In this document: piece by piece, positions 23,229 to 32,176 of the stretch
Layout: the number at the start of each line of letters is the position of its first letter
Position numbering within the stretch: the stretch's first letter is position 1
Source: Terriglobus tenax
GTDB taxonomy: Bacteria > Acidobacteriota > Terriglobia > Terriglobales > Acidobacteriaceae
DNA length: 64,000 nucleotides
Direction: 5' to 3'
NCBI RefSeq assembly: GCF_025685395.1
Contig: NZ_JAGSYA010000004.1
Coordinates: 1,922,001 to 1,986,000, forward strand
Notes under the pieces: generated by a model
The model's input: the letters and a program-made list of their open reading frames with translations, nothing else
Database searches by the model: none
What the model was told of the DNA's origin: nothing
Translations under genes and position numbers: made by a program

Positions 23229-24857
23229 TCAGTTTCCCTTCAGCGTGGCTTCGGTGTTGTCCAGCTTGGTCAGCATGGCGCGGGCTTCGCTGGAGTTCAG
23301 CGTGTGGTTCTCCAGCATGGTATTGATCTGCTGGCGTTCGGCGCGCACTGCTTCCAACCGAAGACGCCGCTCGGCTGCGCGGAGCGCATCGGCCTTGGCG
23401 CGGCTTGCATCGTCTCCGCTGAAGGCCTCGATCCTGCGCCGGTAATAGTCCATCAGACGAGCCGCGATAGACGCGTAACCATCGGCCATGGCACTGTTCT
23501 GTGACAGTTCGTGTTCGGCGGACTCAAGCCGAGTAATGGCAGCCTGCGCCGCAAGAATCTGCGCGTTTCGCTTCTTGGTTTCGGCGGAAGACTCCGGCGG
23601 CTCCTGCACGCCCTTCAACGCAACAGGAAGCCCAAACGCAGCCGCGATCATGGAGAACAGCAGCACTCCCGTGGCCAGCAAAACGGCGAGGTTGCGGCCC
23701 GGGAAGGGAGAGCCGTCCTGCAGCGTTAGCGGGATGGAGAGCACCGCCGCCAGCGTAATGGCGCCGCGCACGCCAGCCATCATGGTGACAGCCAGCAGAC
23801 GCCAGGGCGTATGCCGTATCTCACCGTCGCGATTCTTCTGCCGATAGAACGACCACTCCAGCGCCAGCCATGTCCACAGCAGCCGAAGCATGCCGAGCAC
23901 GAGGGTGATGCCAAGGACGAAACCGCCAAGCACCCATGCTGAGGCGAAGCCCTCTTCCTTCATTACCTCCGGAATGCTGCGTGCGATTGCGGGCAACTGC
24001 AGGCCCAGCAGCACGAAGATCAATCCGTTGAAGGTGAACTGCACCATGTCGGTAATGGCTTCCGACTTGATGCGCGTCTCCACCTCGGGCGCTTCCTGCA
24101 GCACCCAGTTCGCCACAAACCCTGCGGCCACGGCGGCCAGAATGCCGGAGAACTCAAAGTGTTCCGCCGCCAGGTAGGCTGCGAAGGGCAAGAGCAGCGA
24201 GCGCAGAATCTGCGCGGCGGGATGCGAGCCGATCAGCCGGTCCATCCAACGCTCACCCTGCATGACGGCAAAGGAGAGCGCCGCGCCAATCGCAAGTCCT
24301 CCTAATGCGACTTCCACGAAGCTTACCGCGGCCTGTGCCGCGGAGAATTTGCCGGTCAGCACGGCGACAACCGCAAACCGCAGGCAGACAAGGCCGGTTG
24401 CGTCGTTCAACAACGCCTCGCCCTCCAGCAGATGCATCAGCCGGGACGGCATCTTCTTTTCACCGATCAGGCCCGATACCGCAACGGCATCCGTGGGCGA
24501 GAGTACCGCCGCCAAGGCGAAGCACGCCGCCATCGGCATCTGCGGAATCATCCAGTCGATGAAGTAGCCGGCTCCAATCACTGTGAAGAAAACAAGGCCG
24601 ACCGCCATCTGCAGGATCGGCCTGCCCAGCGGCTTCAGTTCCGCACGCGGAAACTGGTTCGCATCCACATACAGCAGCGGAGCGACAAACAACAGCAGGA
24701 ACAACGATGGATCCAGCGGACTATCGATCCTGAGGCCCGCAAGAGCAACGCCCAGACCTATCTGCAGGAACGGCAAAGGAACGCGTGTCACCTTCGCAAT
24801 CACCTTGGACAGCGAAACGGCAAACAACAAAATGAGAATGGTCGTGAGTTGCTGCAG
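23229..24857 (-). CDS. Na+/H+ antiporter, CPA1 (NhaP/NhaG-like) family
   Basis: About 542 residues with 11-12 membrane segments and a C-terminal hydrophilic helical tail of about 120 residues. The transport-site motif LSPTDAVAVSGLIG (the TD/DA pair) and EGEALLNDATGLV (the ND pair) are clear. No ATG fits: the frame has TTG at 24830 without SD and CTG at 24857 with GGGAGG eight bases before it, which restores LQQLTTILILLFAV as a first helix as in relatives. I therefore choose the CTG. An in-frame stop lies shortly upstream. It exchanges sodium for protons across the inner membrane. Confidence 0.85.
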   Translation of the reverse strand: MQQLTTILILLFAVSLSKVIAKVTRVPLPFLQIGLGVALAGLRIDSPLDPSLFLLLFVAPLLYVDANQFPRAELKPLGRPILQMAVGLVFFTVIGAGYFIDWMIPQMPMAACFALAAVLSPTDAVAVSGLIGEKKMPSRLMHLLEGEALLNDATGLVCLRFAVVAVLTGKFSAAQAAVSFVEVALGGLAIGAALSFAVMQGERWMDRLIGSHPAAQILRSLLLPFAAYLAAEHFEFSGILAAVAAGFVANWVLQEAPEVETRIKSEAITDMVQFTFNGLIFVLLGLQLPAIARSIPEVMKEEGFASAWVLGGFVLGITLVLGMLRLLWTWLALEWSFYRQKNRDGEIRHTPWRLLAVTMMAGVRGAITLAAVLSIPLTLQDGSPFPGRNLAVLLATGVLLFSMIAAAFGLPVALKGVQEPPESSAETKKRNAQILAAQAAITRLESAEHELSQNSAMADGYASIAARLMDYYRRRIEAFSGDDASRAKADALRAAERRLRLEAVRAERQQINTMLENHTLNSSEARAMLTKLDNTEATLKGN

Positions 24858-24871
24858 CTTACCTGCCTCCC

Positions 24872-25000
24872 ATGCGCCAAGATGAATGGTTTAAATTCCT
24901 GGCCGCGGGCGGAATGCCCTACCAGTCCAATCTCAATCGAGAGATGTACTCCTTAAGATGCACCATGGACCTGATTCGTTACCGGCTCGACAGCAAATGA
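24872..25000 (+). CDS. Possible 42-residue protein
   Basis: An ATG-to-TGA frame of 42 codons, MRQDEWFKFLAAGGMPYQSN at its start and MDLIRYRLDSK at its end, divergent from the antiporter. Amino-acid composition is protein-like, but there is no Shine-Dalgarno sequence and no neighbour supports it. It could be chance. The remainder of the 248-base gap holds only the terminator of the M28 peptidase gene. Confidence 0.25.
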   Translation: MRQDEWFKFLAAGGMPYQSNLNREMYSLRCTMDLIRYRLDSK

Positions 25001-25050
25001 GTGGCTATCGTACGACTGCAATGGCCCCATCCTGCGATAGGTTCTCACCG

Positions 25051-25091
25051 CAACAGGAAAGGCCGCCCATGACGGGCGGCCTTTCCTGTTG
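25051..25091 (-). terminator. Terminator of the M28 peptidase gene
   Basis: CAACAGGAAAGGCCGCCC and GGGCGGCCTTTCCTGTTG are perfect 18-bp arms around a 5-base loop, immediately after the stop codon of the minus-strand peptidase gene. Confidence 0.85.
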
Positions 25092-25105
25092 CACATCGCG
25101 TACGG

Positions 25106-27346
25106 CTATTTCGCGGCGAACTCCTGCGCAATCTGTTGCAGGTACTCCGCCTCTGCCTTGATGGCGTTGGTCACGATGACCATCTGCTGCGTGGCTTCCT
25201 GGAAGTTGCTGTCCTCCACGGCCTCGCGAATACCCGGCAGGGTCTTCACACCATAGCCGGTATAGACACCCGGGGCGTAGAGTACATGCTCCATCCACGG
25301 ACGGCGCGGCAGACCGGCAGGGTTCAGGAACTTGCGCTCCGCAAGCGACAGCTTCGTATTGATGGAGGCAGCCCTGGCGGCATCCAGGGGACCGGCAGCG
25401 TCTTCGGCGGCCTTCAACTCAGCGGCGGCTTTGGCAAGCTGCGCAATCGCAGCGTCCAGAGCCGTGAAGTCCATCTCCGGCACCGGCGTCAGAGCCTCCG
25501 GCAGCTTCACCGTCTTTGTCGGATCGGCGGCCAGCTTGTAGTAGCCCGCGTCGATGTTCTTCTTTCGTTCCGATGCAGCGCGCTGCATCTGCTTCACCAG
25601 CGCCTGGATCTCGCTGGAGTATCCCTTGACGGTCGAGGCCAGGTTCCGGAAGTCATACGGCAGCACGTCCGCATCGGCAACACGCATCACCAGTGTGCCC
25701 GCCATGTCGGCAATGGCCTTGCCGTAGAGCGACTCCTTATCGCCGAAGTGCTCAATGAACCACGGCGTGTCATAGGCGGAGTGATATGTACCGCTGCGGT
25801 CTTCCCCGCCGAAGCCTAGGCTGACCGTGGTGATGCCAAGGTGATCGACAAAGGCCTGGAAGTCCGATCCGCTGCCCACGGCGCCGATGGGGATGATATC
25901 TCCCGAGGGAGCAGCGCCGCCGCGGCCCGCACGGGTGGCACGCGCCGCAAACTGACGATCCCACACGGAGACCTTTGTCTCGGGGTCGGTAATCTGGCGG
26001 GCGATATCATTCACCAGCTGCTCGGTCTGATAGCTGCCGGCGGCGTTCAGAAAACCGCGATTGCTTTCATCGCTGTTCACGTACAGGATGGCGTGTTTGT
26101 CCAGGTCAGCCGCATGGGTCTCTGCCCATTCGGTGGAGCCCAGCAAGCCAGGCTCTTCGCCGTCCCACGCGGTGTAGATCAGCGTGCGCTTCGGGTTCCA
26201 GCCCTTCTTGTGCAGCTCGCCCAGGGCGCGCGCCTCTTCCAGCAGACCCGACTGGCCGGAGATAGGATCATCCGCTCCGTTGACCCAGCCGTCGTAGTGG
26301 TTGCCGCGTACGATCCACTGATCAGGCTCCGTGGAGCCCTTCATCGTCGCAACCACGTCGAGGACAGGCTTGGTCTCCCAGTTGAACTTCAGGTTCATGT
26401 GAACCTTGGTCTTGCCCGCACCGAAGTGATAAGTGAACGGAAGAGCTCCGCGCCATGTGGACGGAACCGCCGGGCCATCCAGCGATTTGAGCAGCGGCTC
26501 CGCATCGCCGTAGCTGACCGGCAGTACGGGAATCTTCATGATGGCCTTCGACTCTTCAATCTTCAGGCGCTTCGTCCCCTTCACCGAGCCCTCTCCGGGC
26601 GTCAGCGGGTCGCCGGAGTACAGCGACGTATCGGCAACGCTGCCGCGCTGTACTCCCATGGAAGGACGCATGGGGCCCTTGGGAAGAACATCATTCTGGC
26701 CGTAGCCATCGTCGGCGGGATCAGAGTAGATGATGCAACCCACGGCTCCATGCTCGTAGGCCAGTTTCGGCTTCAAGCCGCGCCAGCCGCCGCCATAGCG
26801 CGTAATCACAATGGCGCCCTTGACGCTGATGCCCTGCCGCTCCAGCTCCTCGTAGTCATCGCGCATGCCGTAGTTGGCGTAGACCAGCGGACCGGTCACA
26901 TCGCCGTCCGCCGAGTAGATGTTGAAGCCCGGGAGCTGCGTCGTGGTCTCGTGCGTGTACGGGTCTTCGGCCAGCGGGGTCTCCGTGAGCTTCATCACGA
27001 ATTTGGTGGGAGCAATCATCTCCACCAGCTGCGATTTTGGCGTGGGATAGAGCACGTCGAACTGCTCAATCTTCGCGTCCCAGCCCCAGGACTTGTACTG
27101 CTTAACCATCCACTCGGCGTTCTTGCGTTGCGCCTCCGATCCGACATGGTGCGGATGGGCAGCCAGAACCTTCATGTTCTCGTGTGCGCGCTTCGCCTCC
27201 GGAATCTCGCGGAAGCGCTTTTCCCAATCAAGCTCCGTCGCAGAGCTTGTGCTGGTGTACCCCGGCAGCGGTTTCGCTGCGGGCTGTTGGGCCAAGCCTT
27301 CGAAGGGAAGACTCAACAAGAGGATGGCTGCTGCTAGCTGACGCAC
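25106..27346 (-). CDS. Exported M28-family metallopeptidase (glutamate carboxypeptidase II-like)
   Basis: 746 residues. Signal peptide to about residue 20 (ILLLSLPFEGLAQQ). A protease-associated (PA) domain covers about 130-330. The M28 zinc site follows: GNHYDGWVNGADDPISG (His and bridging Asp), the catalytic Glu and ligand in WDGEEPGLLGSTEW, Asp in VNSDESN, and His in YHSAYDTPWF. The C-terminal 130 residues match the transferrin-receptor-like dimerisation helices. The protein would cleave C-terminal acidic residues or small peptides in the periplasm or outside. It is divergent from the permease gene. Confidence 0.93.
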   Translation of the reverse strand: MRQLAAAILLLSLPFEGLAQQPAAKPLPGYTSTSSATELDWEKRFREIPEAKRAHENMKVLAAHPHHVGSEAQRKNAEWMVKQYKSWGWDAKIEQFDVLYPTPKSQLVEMIAPTKFVMKLTETPLAEDPYTHETTTQLPGFNIYSADGDVTGPLVYANYGMRDDYEELERQGISVKGAIVITRYGGGWRGLKPKLAYEHGAVGCIIYSDPADDGYGQNDVLPKGPMRPSMGVQRGSVADTSLYSGDPLTPGEGSVKGTKRLKIEESKAIMKIPVLPVSYGDAEPLLKSLDGPAVPSTWRGALPFTYHFGAGKTKVHMNLKFNWETKPVLDVVATMKGSTEPDQWIVRGNHYDGWVNGADDPISGQSGLLEEARALGELHKKGWNPKRTLIYTAWDGEEPGLLGSTEWAETHAADLDKHAILYVNSDESNRGFLNAAGSYQTEQLVNDIARQITDPETKVSVWDRQFAARATRAGRGGAAPSGDIIPIGAVGSGSDFQAFVDHLGITTVSLGFGGEDRSGTYHSAYDTPWFIEHFGDKESLYGKAIADMAGTLVMRVADADVLPYDFRNLASTVKGYSSEIQALVKQMQRAASERKKNIDAGYYKLAADPTKTVKLPEALTPVPEMDFTALDAAIAQLAKAAAELKAAEDAAGPLDAARAASINTKLSLAERKFLNPAGLPRRPWMEHVLYAPGVYTGYGVKTLPGIREAVEDSNFQEATQQMVIVTNAIKAEAEYLQQIAQEFAAK

Positions 27347-27400
27347 GGCACTTCTCTCCTGCGCGCTCTGGGAGGAGCGATTGAATTTTTAGATAAATCT

Positions 27401-27413
27401 GTTCTAACAGAAC
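27401..27413. promoter_or_regulatory. Palindrome abutting the permease start
   Basis: GTTCTAACAGAAC (5-bp arms, 3-base centre) lies between the divergent M28 peptidase and permease genes and ends one base before the permease GTG. CTGTT/AACAG overlaps it. It is a candidate operator for one or both genes. Confidence 0.4.
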
Positions 27414-28868
27414 GTGAACACCTCCCGCTTGTTCTCCAGGCCATTTCTGCCTTTTCAGAAGATCTCCGAGCATAGCGCTTTGACCCACAACGGGCATAAT
27501 GGGGCTGAGGATTCCCCTTTGGAAGAACACTCGCACCTGAAAGCCACGCTCAACACCTGGCAGCTGTGGGGCATTGCCGTTGGCCTTGTCATCTCCGGCG
27601 AGTACTTCGGGTGGAGCTACGGATGGGCCAGCGCCGGCACCCTTGGCTTTCTCGCGGTCACCCTGCTGGTAGCGACCATGTACACGGCTTTCATCTTCAG
27701 CTTTACCGAGCTGACCACGGCGATTCCCCACGCCGGTGGGCCGTTTGCCTATGCGCAACGCGCCTTTGGCGATACCGGCGGTTACATCGCTGCCGCCGCT
27801 ACGCTGGTCGAGTTCCTGTTTGCACCGCCTGCCATTGCACTCGCCATCGGAGCATATCTGCATGTGCAGTTTCCAGGGCTCGCACCCAGAAACGCCGCGG
27901 TGCTGGCCTACCTGCTCTTTATGGCCATCAACATTGTGGGCGTACAAATTGCCGCCAGCTTTGAACTGGTGGTCACGCTGCTGGCCATCGTAGAACTGCT
28001 GGTCTTCATGGGCGTTGTGGCACCGGGCTTCCGCCTGAGCAACTTCCTTGCCCATGGATGGGCCGGACACGAACACCTGACACTGCACACCACCACCGGC
28101 ATGTTTGCCGCCGTGCCTTTTGCCATCTGGTTCTTCCTTGCCATTGAAGGCGTGGCCATGGCCGCCGAAGAGGTGAAGAAGCCAACGCGCTCCATTCCCA
28201 TTGCCTACATCGGCGGGATCGTCACGCTGCTTCTGCTCGCGCTTGGCGTCATGCTGTTTGCGGGCGGCGTGGGCGACTGGCGCATTCTGGCCAATATCAA
28301 CGATCCTTTGCCGCAGGCCATGAAGATCATCGTCGGCGCCAGCAGCGGATGGCTGCACATGTTGGTCTGGCTCGGACTCTTCGGGCTGGTTGCGTCGCTG
28401 CATGGCATCATCTTCGGCTACTCGCGGCAGGTGTATGCGCTGGCGCGTGCGGGCTATCTTCCCGCGGTGCTGGGCAGGATTCATCCACGCTTCCGCACAC
28501 CGTGGATCGCTGTCGTTGCCGGCGGAATTATCGGCATCGCAGCCATCTACAGTGACAACTGGATCCGGTTCGGCGGTCAGCCATTGACGGCCAACATTGT
28601 CACCATGTCCGTGCTTGGCGCCCTGGTAATGTACATCGTCAGCATGCTCGCGCTGTTCCGGCTGCGCAGGTGTGAACCCGTCATGGCGAGGCCCTTTCGC
28701 ACGCCGTTGTATCCGCTGCTGCCCCTGTGGGCGCTGCTGTGTGCGGTTGTCTGCCTCGCCAGCCTTATCTATTACAACCGCCTGATCGCTGCATTGTTCA
28801 CCGCGCTGCTGCTGCTTGGCTATCTTGCCCTACGGCTTGGGTGGCGCAAAAAGCGTCATGCTGTGTAG
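27414..28868 (+). CDS. APC-superfamily permease, ethanolamine-permease-like
   Basis: 484 residues from a GTG start; an in-frame TTG at 27480 is an alternative, and neither has a good SD. Twelve hydrophobic segments follow a 45-residue polar N-terminus. GLVISGEYFGWSYGW, FTELTTAIPHAGGPFAYAQRAFG and IEGVAMAAEEVKKPTRSIPIAYI fit the ethanolamine-permease branch of the amino acid-polyamine-organocation transporters. No ethanolamine ammonia-lyase gene is adjacent, so an amino acid or amine is the safe reading of the substrate. Confidence 0.87.
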   Translation: MNTSRLFSRPFLPFQKISEHSALTHNGHNGAEDSPLEEHSHLKATLNTWQLWGIAVGLVISGEYFGWSYGWASAGTLGFLAVTLLVATMYTAFIFSFTELTTAIPHAGGPFAYAQRAFGDTGGYIAAAATLVEFLFAPPAIALAIGAYLHVQFPGLAPRNAAVLAYLLFMAINIVGVQIAASFELVVTLLAIVELLVFMGVVAPGFRLSNFLAHGWAGHEHLTLHTTTGMFAAVPFAIWFFLAIEGVAMAAEEVKKPTRSIPIAYIGGIVTLLLLALGVMLFAGGVGDWRILANINDPLPQAMKIIVGASSGWLHMLVWLGLFGLVASLHGIIFGYSRQVYALARAGYLPAVLGRIHPRFRTPWIAVVAGGIIGIAAIYSDNWIRFGGQPLTANIVTMSVLGALVMYIVSMLALFRLRRCEPVMARPFRTPLYPLLPLWALLCAVVCLASLIYYNRLIAALFTALLLLGYLALRLGWRKKRHAV

Positions 28869-28901
28869 CATGCGCCATACTGGAAGTGGAGGAACATTCG
28901 C

Positions 28902-29480
28902 ATGGCAAGCGCACGTCTGCTGATGATTGTTGGAGATTTCGTGGAGGATTACGAGGTCATGGTTCCGTTCCAGGCCCTGCAGGTTCTGGGACACAGCGTG
29001 GATGCCGTATGCCCCGGCAAAAAGTCGGGCGACACTGTCCGCACCGCGATTCATGACTTTGAAGGTGACCAGACTTACAGCGAAAAGCCCGGCCACAACT
29101 TCGCCCTGAACGCCACCTTCAGTGAAGTGGATGAAACGGAGTACGACGGGCTCGTTGTTCCCGGTGGCCGCGCTCCGGAGTATCTTCGCCTGGATAAGCG
29201 CGTCCTCGAAATCGTGCAGTACTTCCACAAGGCGGATAAGCCTATTGCGGCTATCTGCCATGGGCCCCAGCTTCTGGCTGCGGCACGCATTCTTCAGGGT
29301 AAGCGCCTGAACGCCTACCCCGCATGCGCACCGGAGGTCGAGCTTGCCGGAGGTGAATTCGTCTCGCTCAACGTTACGGACGCGGTGACGGACGGCAAAC
29401 TGGTTACCGGTCCGGCCTGGCCCGCTCACCCGGAGTGGCTGCGCCAGTTTGAAACGGTATTGCAGGCACACCTGGCCTAG
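28902..29480 (+). CDS. DJ-1/PfpI family protein
   Basis: 192 residues. The flavodoxin-like fold of the DJ-1/PfpI group is marked by [14 protein letters not shown], the nucleophile elbow [13 protein letters not shown] with the reactive Cys, and [26 protein letters not shown] at the end. SD GGAGG lies before the ATG. Relatives act as peptidases, glyoxalase-III/deglycase-type stress proteins or chaperones. It is 33 bases downstream of the permease gene on the same strand and ends with its own terminator, so the two may be co-transcribed. Confidence 0.9.
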   Translation: MASARLLMIVGDFVEDYEVMVPFQALQVLGHSVDAVCPGKKSGDTVRTAIHDFEGDQTYSEKPGHNFALNATFSEVDETEYDGLVVPGGRAPEYLRLDKRVLEIVQYFHKADKPIAAICHGPQLLAAARILQGKRLNAYPACAPEVELAGGEFVSLNVTDAVTDGKLVTGPAWPAHPEWLRQFETVLQAHLA

Positions 29481-29504
29481 ATTCTTCTTGCAGAACAACG
29501 CGCC

Positions 29505-29537
29505 GGAGCCCGTCCTGGGCTCCGTTTGCATTTTTAC
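29505..29537 (+). terminator. Rho-independent terminator
   Basis: CGGAGCCC-GTCCT-GGGCTCCG followed by TTTGCATTTTT, just after the DJ-1/PfpI gene. Confidence 0.85.
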
Positions 29538-29586
29538 CTGCGACCCCGGCACGGCTTCGCAGGTCTAATGACTGTAAGAGGTACCT

Positions 29587-29997
29587 ATGAGCATCATCAT
29601 CGCTCCCCCATTTACCTCCGCAGAGATGGCCGCAAAGAAAGTGCAGATGGCCGAGGATCTGTGGAACACCCGCGACCCCGAGCGCGTGGCGCTTGCCTAT
29701 ACCGAAGACACCGTATGGCGGAATCGCACGGACTTTCTTCAGGGACGCAAAGCCGTTGTCGAGTTCCTTACACGCAAGTGGAACCGCGAGCTCGATTACA
29801 AGCTGAAGAAAGAGCTCTGGAGCTTCCACGACAACCGCATCGCTGTAAAGTTCCACTACGAATGGCATGACGACGCCGGCCACTGGTACAGAAGCTACGG
29901 GAACGAACTGTGGGAGTTTGCTCCGTCCGGCCAGATGCAGCGCCGCGAAGCAAGCATCAACGACCTGCCCATCAAGGAATCGGAACGCACGCTGTAG
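29587..29997 (+). CDS. DUF1348 (NTF2-like fold) protein
   Basis: 136 residues. [79 protein letters not shown] and [14 protein letters not shown] make it a clear DUF1348 member, a group of small SnoaL/NTF2-like barrels. SD GAGGTACCT is near the start. The biochemical role of the family is not established. It stands alone. Confidence 0.9.
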   Translation: MSIIIAPPFTSAEMAAKKVQMAEDLWNTRDPERVALAYTEDTVWRNRTDFLQGRKAVVEFLTRKWNRELDYKLKKELWSFHDNRIAVKFHYEWHDDAGHWYRSYGNELWEFAPSGQMQRREASINDLPIKESERTL

Positions 29998-30010
29998 ACC
30001 GGCTGTTTCA

Positions 30011-30035
30011 GGTTGGTCCCACGGCGGGGCCAACC
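30011..30035. terminator. Hairpin between convergent genes
   Basis: GGTTGGTCCC and GGGGCCAACC pair over 10 bp with one G-T, between the DUF1348 gene and the convergent small exported-protein gene. Confidence 0.5.
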
Positions 30036-30042
30036 GGGATGT

Positions 30043-30387
30043 TTACTTCGCTTGCGTAGCGGTGAAAGAGCCTTCCATCCCATACTCCTTCACCAGGACT
30101 GTTCCGACGATCTTGTGGTCTTCGAGCTTCGCGCTCACACCCAGCGTAGCCTGGCTCCCGGTCAGGTCCAGCGTTATAACGTCGCCTGCGATCTTGCCGG
30201 TTACGTTGGTAAAGGTTTTGCACGTACCGGTCAGCTTTTCGCCATCCTGCTTGAAGGTGCAGGTGTCGTCCGCCTCGTTACCGGAGACGTTCAGGTGCAG
30301 CGCCCATTCGCCGTTGACCGTTGCGCTCTGGGCAAATGCCGGAGCCGCTGCGGAAGCCAGCAGAAACAAAGTCGAAAGCAGTTTCAT
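30043..30387 (-). CDS. Small exported beta-rich hypothetical protein
   Basis: 114 residues. Signal peptide MKLLSTLFLLASAAAPAFA, SD AAGGAGA upstream. The mature part alternates short strands (GEWALHLNVSG, TCTFKQDGEKLTGTCKTF, GDVITLDLTGSQ, GTVLVKEYGMEGSFTATQ), suggesting a small lipocalin-like or avidin-like barrel with one possible disulfide (two Cys). I do not recognise a named family. It lies 45 bases downstream of the GH79-like stop. Confidence 0.75.
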   Translation of the reverse strand: MKLLSTLFLLASAAAPAFAQSATVNGEWALHLNVSGNEADDTCTFKQDGEKLTGTCKTFTNVTGKIAGDVITLDLTGSQATLGVSAKLEDHKIVGTVLVKEYGMEGSFTATQAK

Positions 30388-30432
30388 CGGATAGTTCTCC
30401 TTCTGGAGTTGTGGCAGCCGCAGAGATAAAAG

Positions 30433-32049
30433 CTACTGCCGCATGCAGTTCTTGTTATGCACCGTGGGAAGCAGAAGAAAGCTGATGCTGCGCGGCGCAA
30501 ACTGAACCTGGCCGGCAGCGGTCTTCTTCGCCGTTAGCGCAGGCAGCGTACCATCCGCATTTGCGCGAAGCTCCACGCCGTTCAGCATCACGTTGCGGCT
30601 CTGCAGCTCCGTCGCTGTCAGTGTGTACACCTCGCCCGCGACCGGCAGACGCAGGGTATCCACTGTTGATGCGCTTGTATTGAGGACAAGCAGAGTAACG
30701 CCGCCCTGATTGCCTTTTGCGCAGTGCGCGAAAAGGTGCAGATCTCCTGTCTCTTTCACACCGGGACTGAGTGCGGTCGTTCCCATGCTGCGTGTCCACA
30801 ACAGCGCCGCCCAGTAGTTTGGGCGTGGGTCAAACGTCTCTTCGTCCAGCAGGCCATAGTCGCTGGATGCAAGCGTGTTGTGCATGACGGTCTTCACGCC
30901 TCTCTGCGCCAATGTTCCTAGCTGGTCCAGATAGCGGAAGCTGTCCGCAAAGGTAGCGGCCCATGCGTCTCCGCCGCAGCCTGACTGACCCGTTTCAGTG
31001 AGCCACAGCTCCTTGCCGGGCAGATACGTATCGCGCAGCTTCGCATAGAACTCTTCCACCGCGGTATTGCGCGCAAACCAGTCCGAAGTCAGCGCCTGCT
31101 CCAGCGTTGTCCCAGCGGCCGGGCCTAACATGGCGGCGCAACGATGCGAAATCGTGCCATAGAAGTGATACGAAAACACATCAAACACCGGTCCTGAAGC
31201 CTGGAGGAGATCTTCTGCTCTCAGCACTGGTTGTTTCGGCGCATTCGCTGGAGTCATCTCAACGCCTTCGCCCACGCTTCCCGGACCGAGAAAAATCGTC
31301 TGCGGTGAGGCTTCCTTCAGAAATGCGCGAAACGTCCTGACGTCCGTAGCAAATGTCTTCGCGCTGTAGCCCCGCGGAGCTCCGCCCGCCAGATAGTAGG
31401 TCGGCTCATTCATGAACTCAGCCGCGGCAATGTGGCCACCGATGTGACGGGTGTACTCAAACAGCCCTCTTGCCGATTCCGGATTCCAGGAGCCGTCTGT
31501 ATTCCGTGCTCCATCACCAATCGCAACGGAGGTCACGATTGCACCGCCGGTAGCGCGTGCGAAATCGACCACACCTTTCCACTGCGCGCGTGTCATTACC
31601 CCCTTGTATCCCGCTGGAGGCTGCTGCAGCGCCGGCGCATCGTCGTCCTGAAAGTATGTTGTGTTTCTCCAGGTGCCGCTCACCCGGATATACGCCGGCC
31701 CCAGTGCAGCGGACAGATTGCGCAGCTTTGAATTTGCCAGGTTGATGGGCGGACGGTACTGGAATAGGTTCTGATCAAGCCCCGCCAAGCCGTTGGCCTT
31801 CCCCGGGCCTTGAGACACGCTTGCGGCCAGTCGCTGCCTCACCTCATCGCTGTAGGGTTTCCAGAACCGGCCCCCGGTGATCTCTACCGCTTCAATGTTG
31901 TACGAAACAAAACGCGGATCCACCCTGGCCATCCCCGGCATCGTTTGTGGGCTCAATGCAACCTGCGCCGTCAAAGCAACCGCACCGAACCCAAAACCGA
32001 GGCAGCCAAATGCTGCCGCCACAAATCCGGAATGCACTCTCTTCGACAC
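30433..32049 (-). CDS. Exported GH79-like glycoside hydrolase (heparanase/beta-glucuronidase fold)
   Basis: 538 residues from GTG at 32049, chosen because GGATGGAG lies seven bases before it and the signal peptide (HSGFVAAAFGCLGFGFGAVA) then sits at the start; an ATG at 32109 adds a repeat-like PPFRGGAGGWS leader. The TIM barrel has the acid/base in AEFMNEPTYYLAGG and the nucleophile in LWLTETGQSGCGG, both in the clan-A spacing typical of GH79. A C-terminal beta domain follows. It would remove uronic acid or related residues from proteoglycan-like or plant glycans. A TetR gene is upstream on the same strand and may control it. Confidence 0.8.
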   Translation of the reverse strand: MSKRVHSGFVAAAFGCLGFGFGAVALTAQVALSPQTMPGMARVDPRFVSYNIEAVEITGGRFWKPYSDEVRQRLAASVSQGPGKANGLAGLDQNLFQYRPPINLANSKLRNLSAALGPAYIRVSGTWRNTTYFQDDDAPALQQPPAGYKGVMTRAQWKGVVDFARATGGAIVTSVAIGDGARNTDGSWNPESARGLFEYTRHIGGHIAAAEFMNEPTYYLAGGAPRGYSAKTFATDVRTFRAFLKEASPQTIFLGPGSVGEGVEMTPANAPKQPVLRAEDLLQASGPVFDVFSYHFYGTISHRCAAMLGPAAGTTLEQALTSDWFARNTAVEEFYAKLRDTYLPGKELWLTETGQSGCGGDAWAATFADSFRYLDQLGTLAQRGVKTVMHNTLASSDYGLLDEETFDPRPNYWAALLWTRSMGTTALSPGVKETGDLHLFAHCAKGNQGGVTLLVLNTSASTVDTLRLPVAGEVYTLTATELQSRNVMLNGVELRANADGTLPALTAKKTAAGQVQFAPRSISFLLLPTVHNKNCMRQ

Positions 32050-32114
32050 GCAAAAGCTCCATCCTCCCGCTCCTCCGCGGAACGGCGGTATAAGGGTGAT
32101 ACTTTTCAAATTAC

Positions 32115-32132
32115 ATACGTGTCAACATGTAT
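32115..32132. promoter_or_regulatory. Candidate TetR operator before the GH79-like gene
   Basis: ATACGTGTCAACATGTAT is an 18-base imperfect palindrome (ATACGTG/CATGTAT) in an AT-rich stretch between the TetR gene stop and the GH79-like gene start, about 66 bases before the chosen GTG. Confidence 0.45.
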
Positions 32133-32176
32133 TTTATTAAAAGATTCAACACCTGCCCGCAAAGCGCGCACAAAAC

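Noticed and set aside
25841-27337. Long plus-strand frame of about 498 codons opposite the M28 peptidase.
   Set aside because: Antisense shadow; the minus-strand peptidase has intact motifs throughout.
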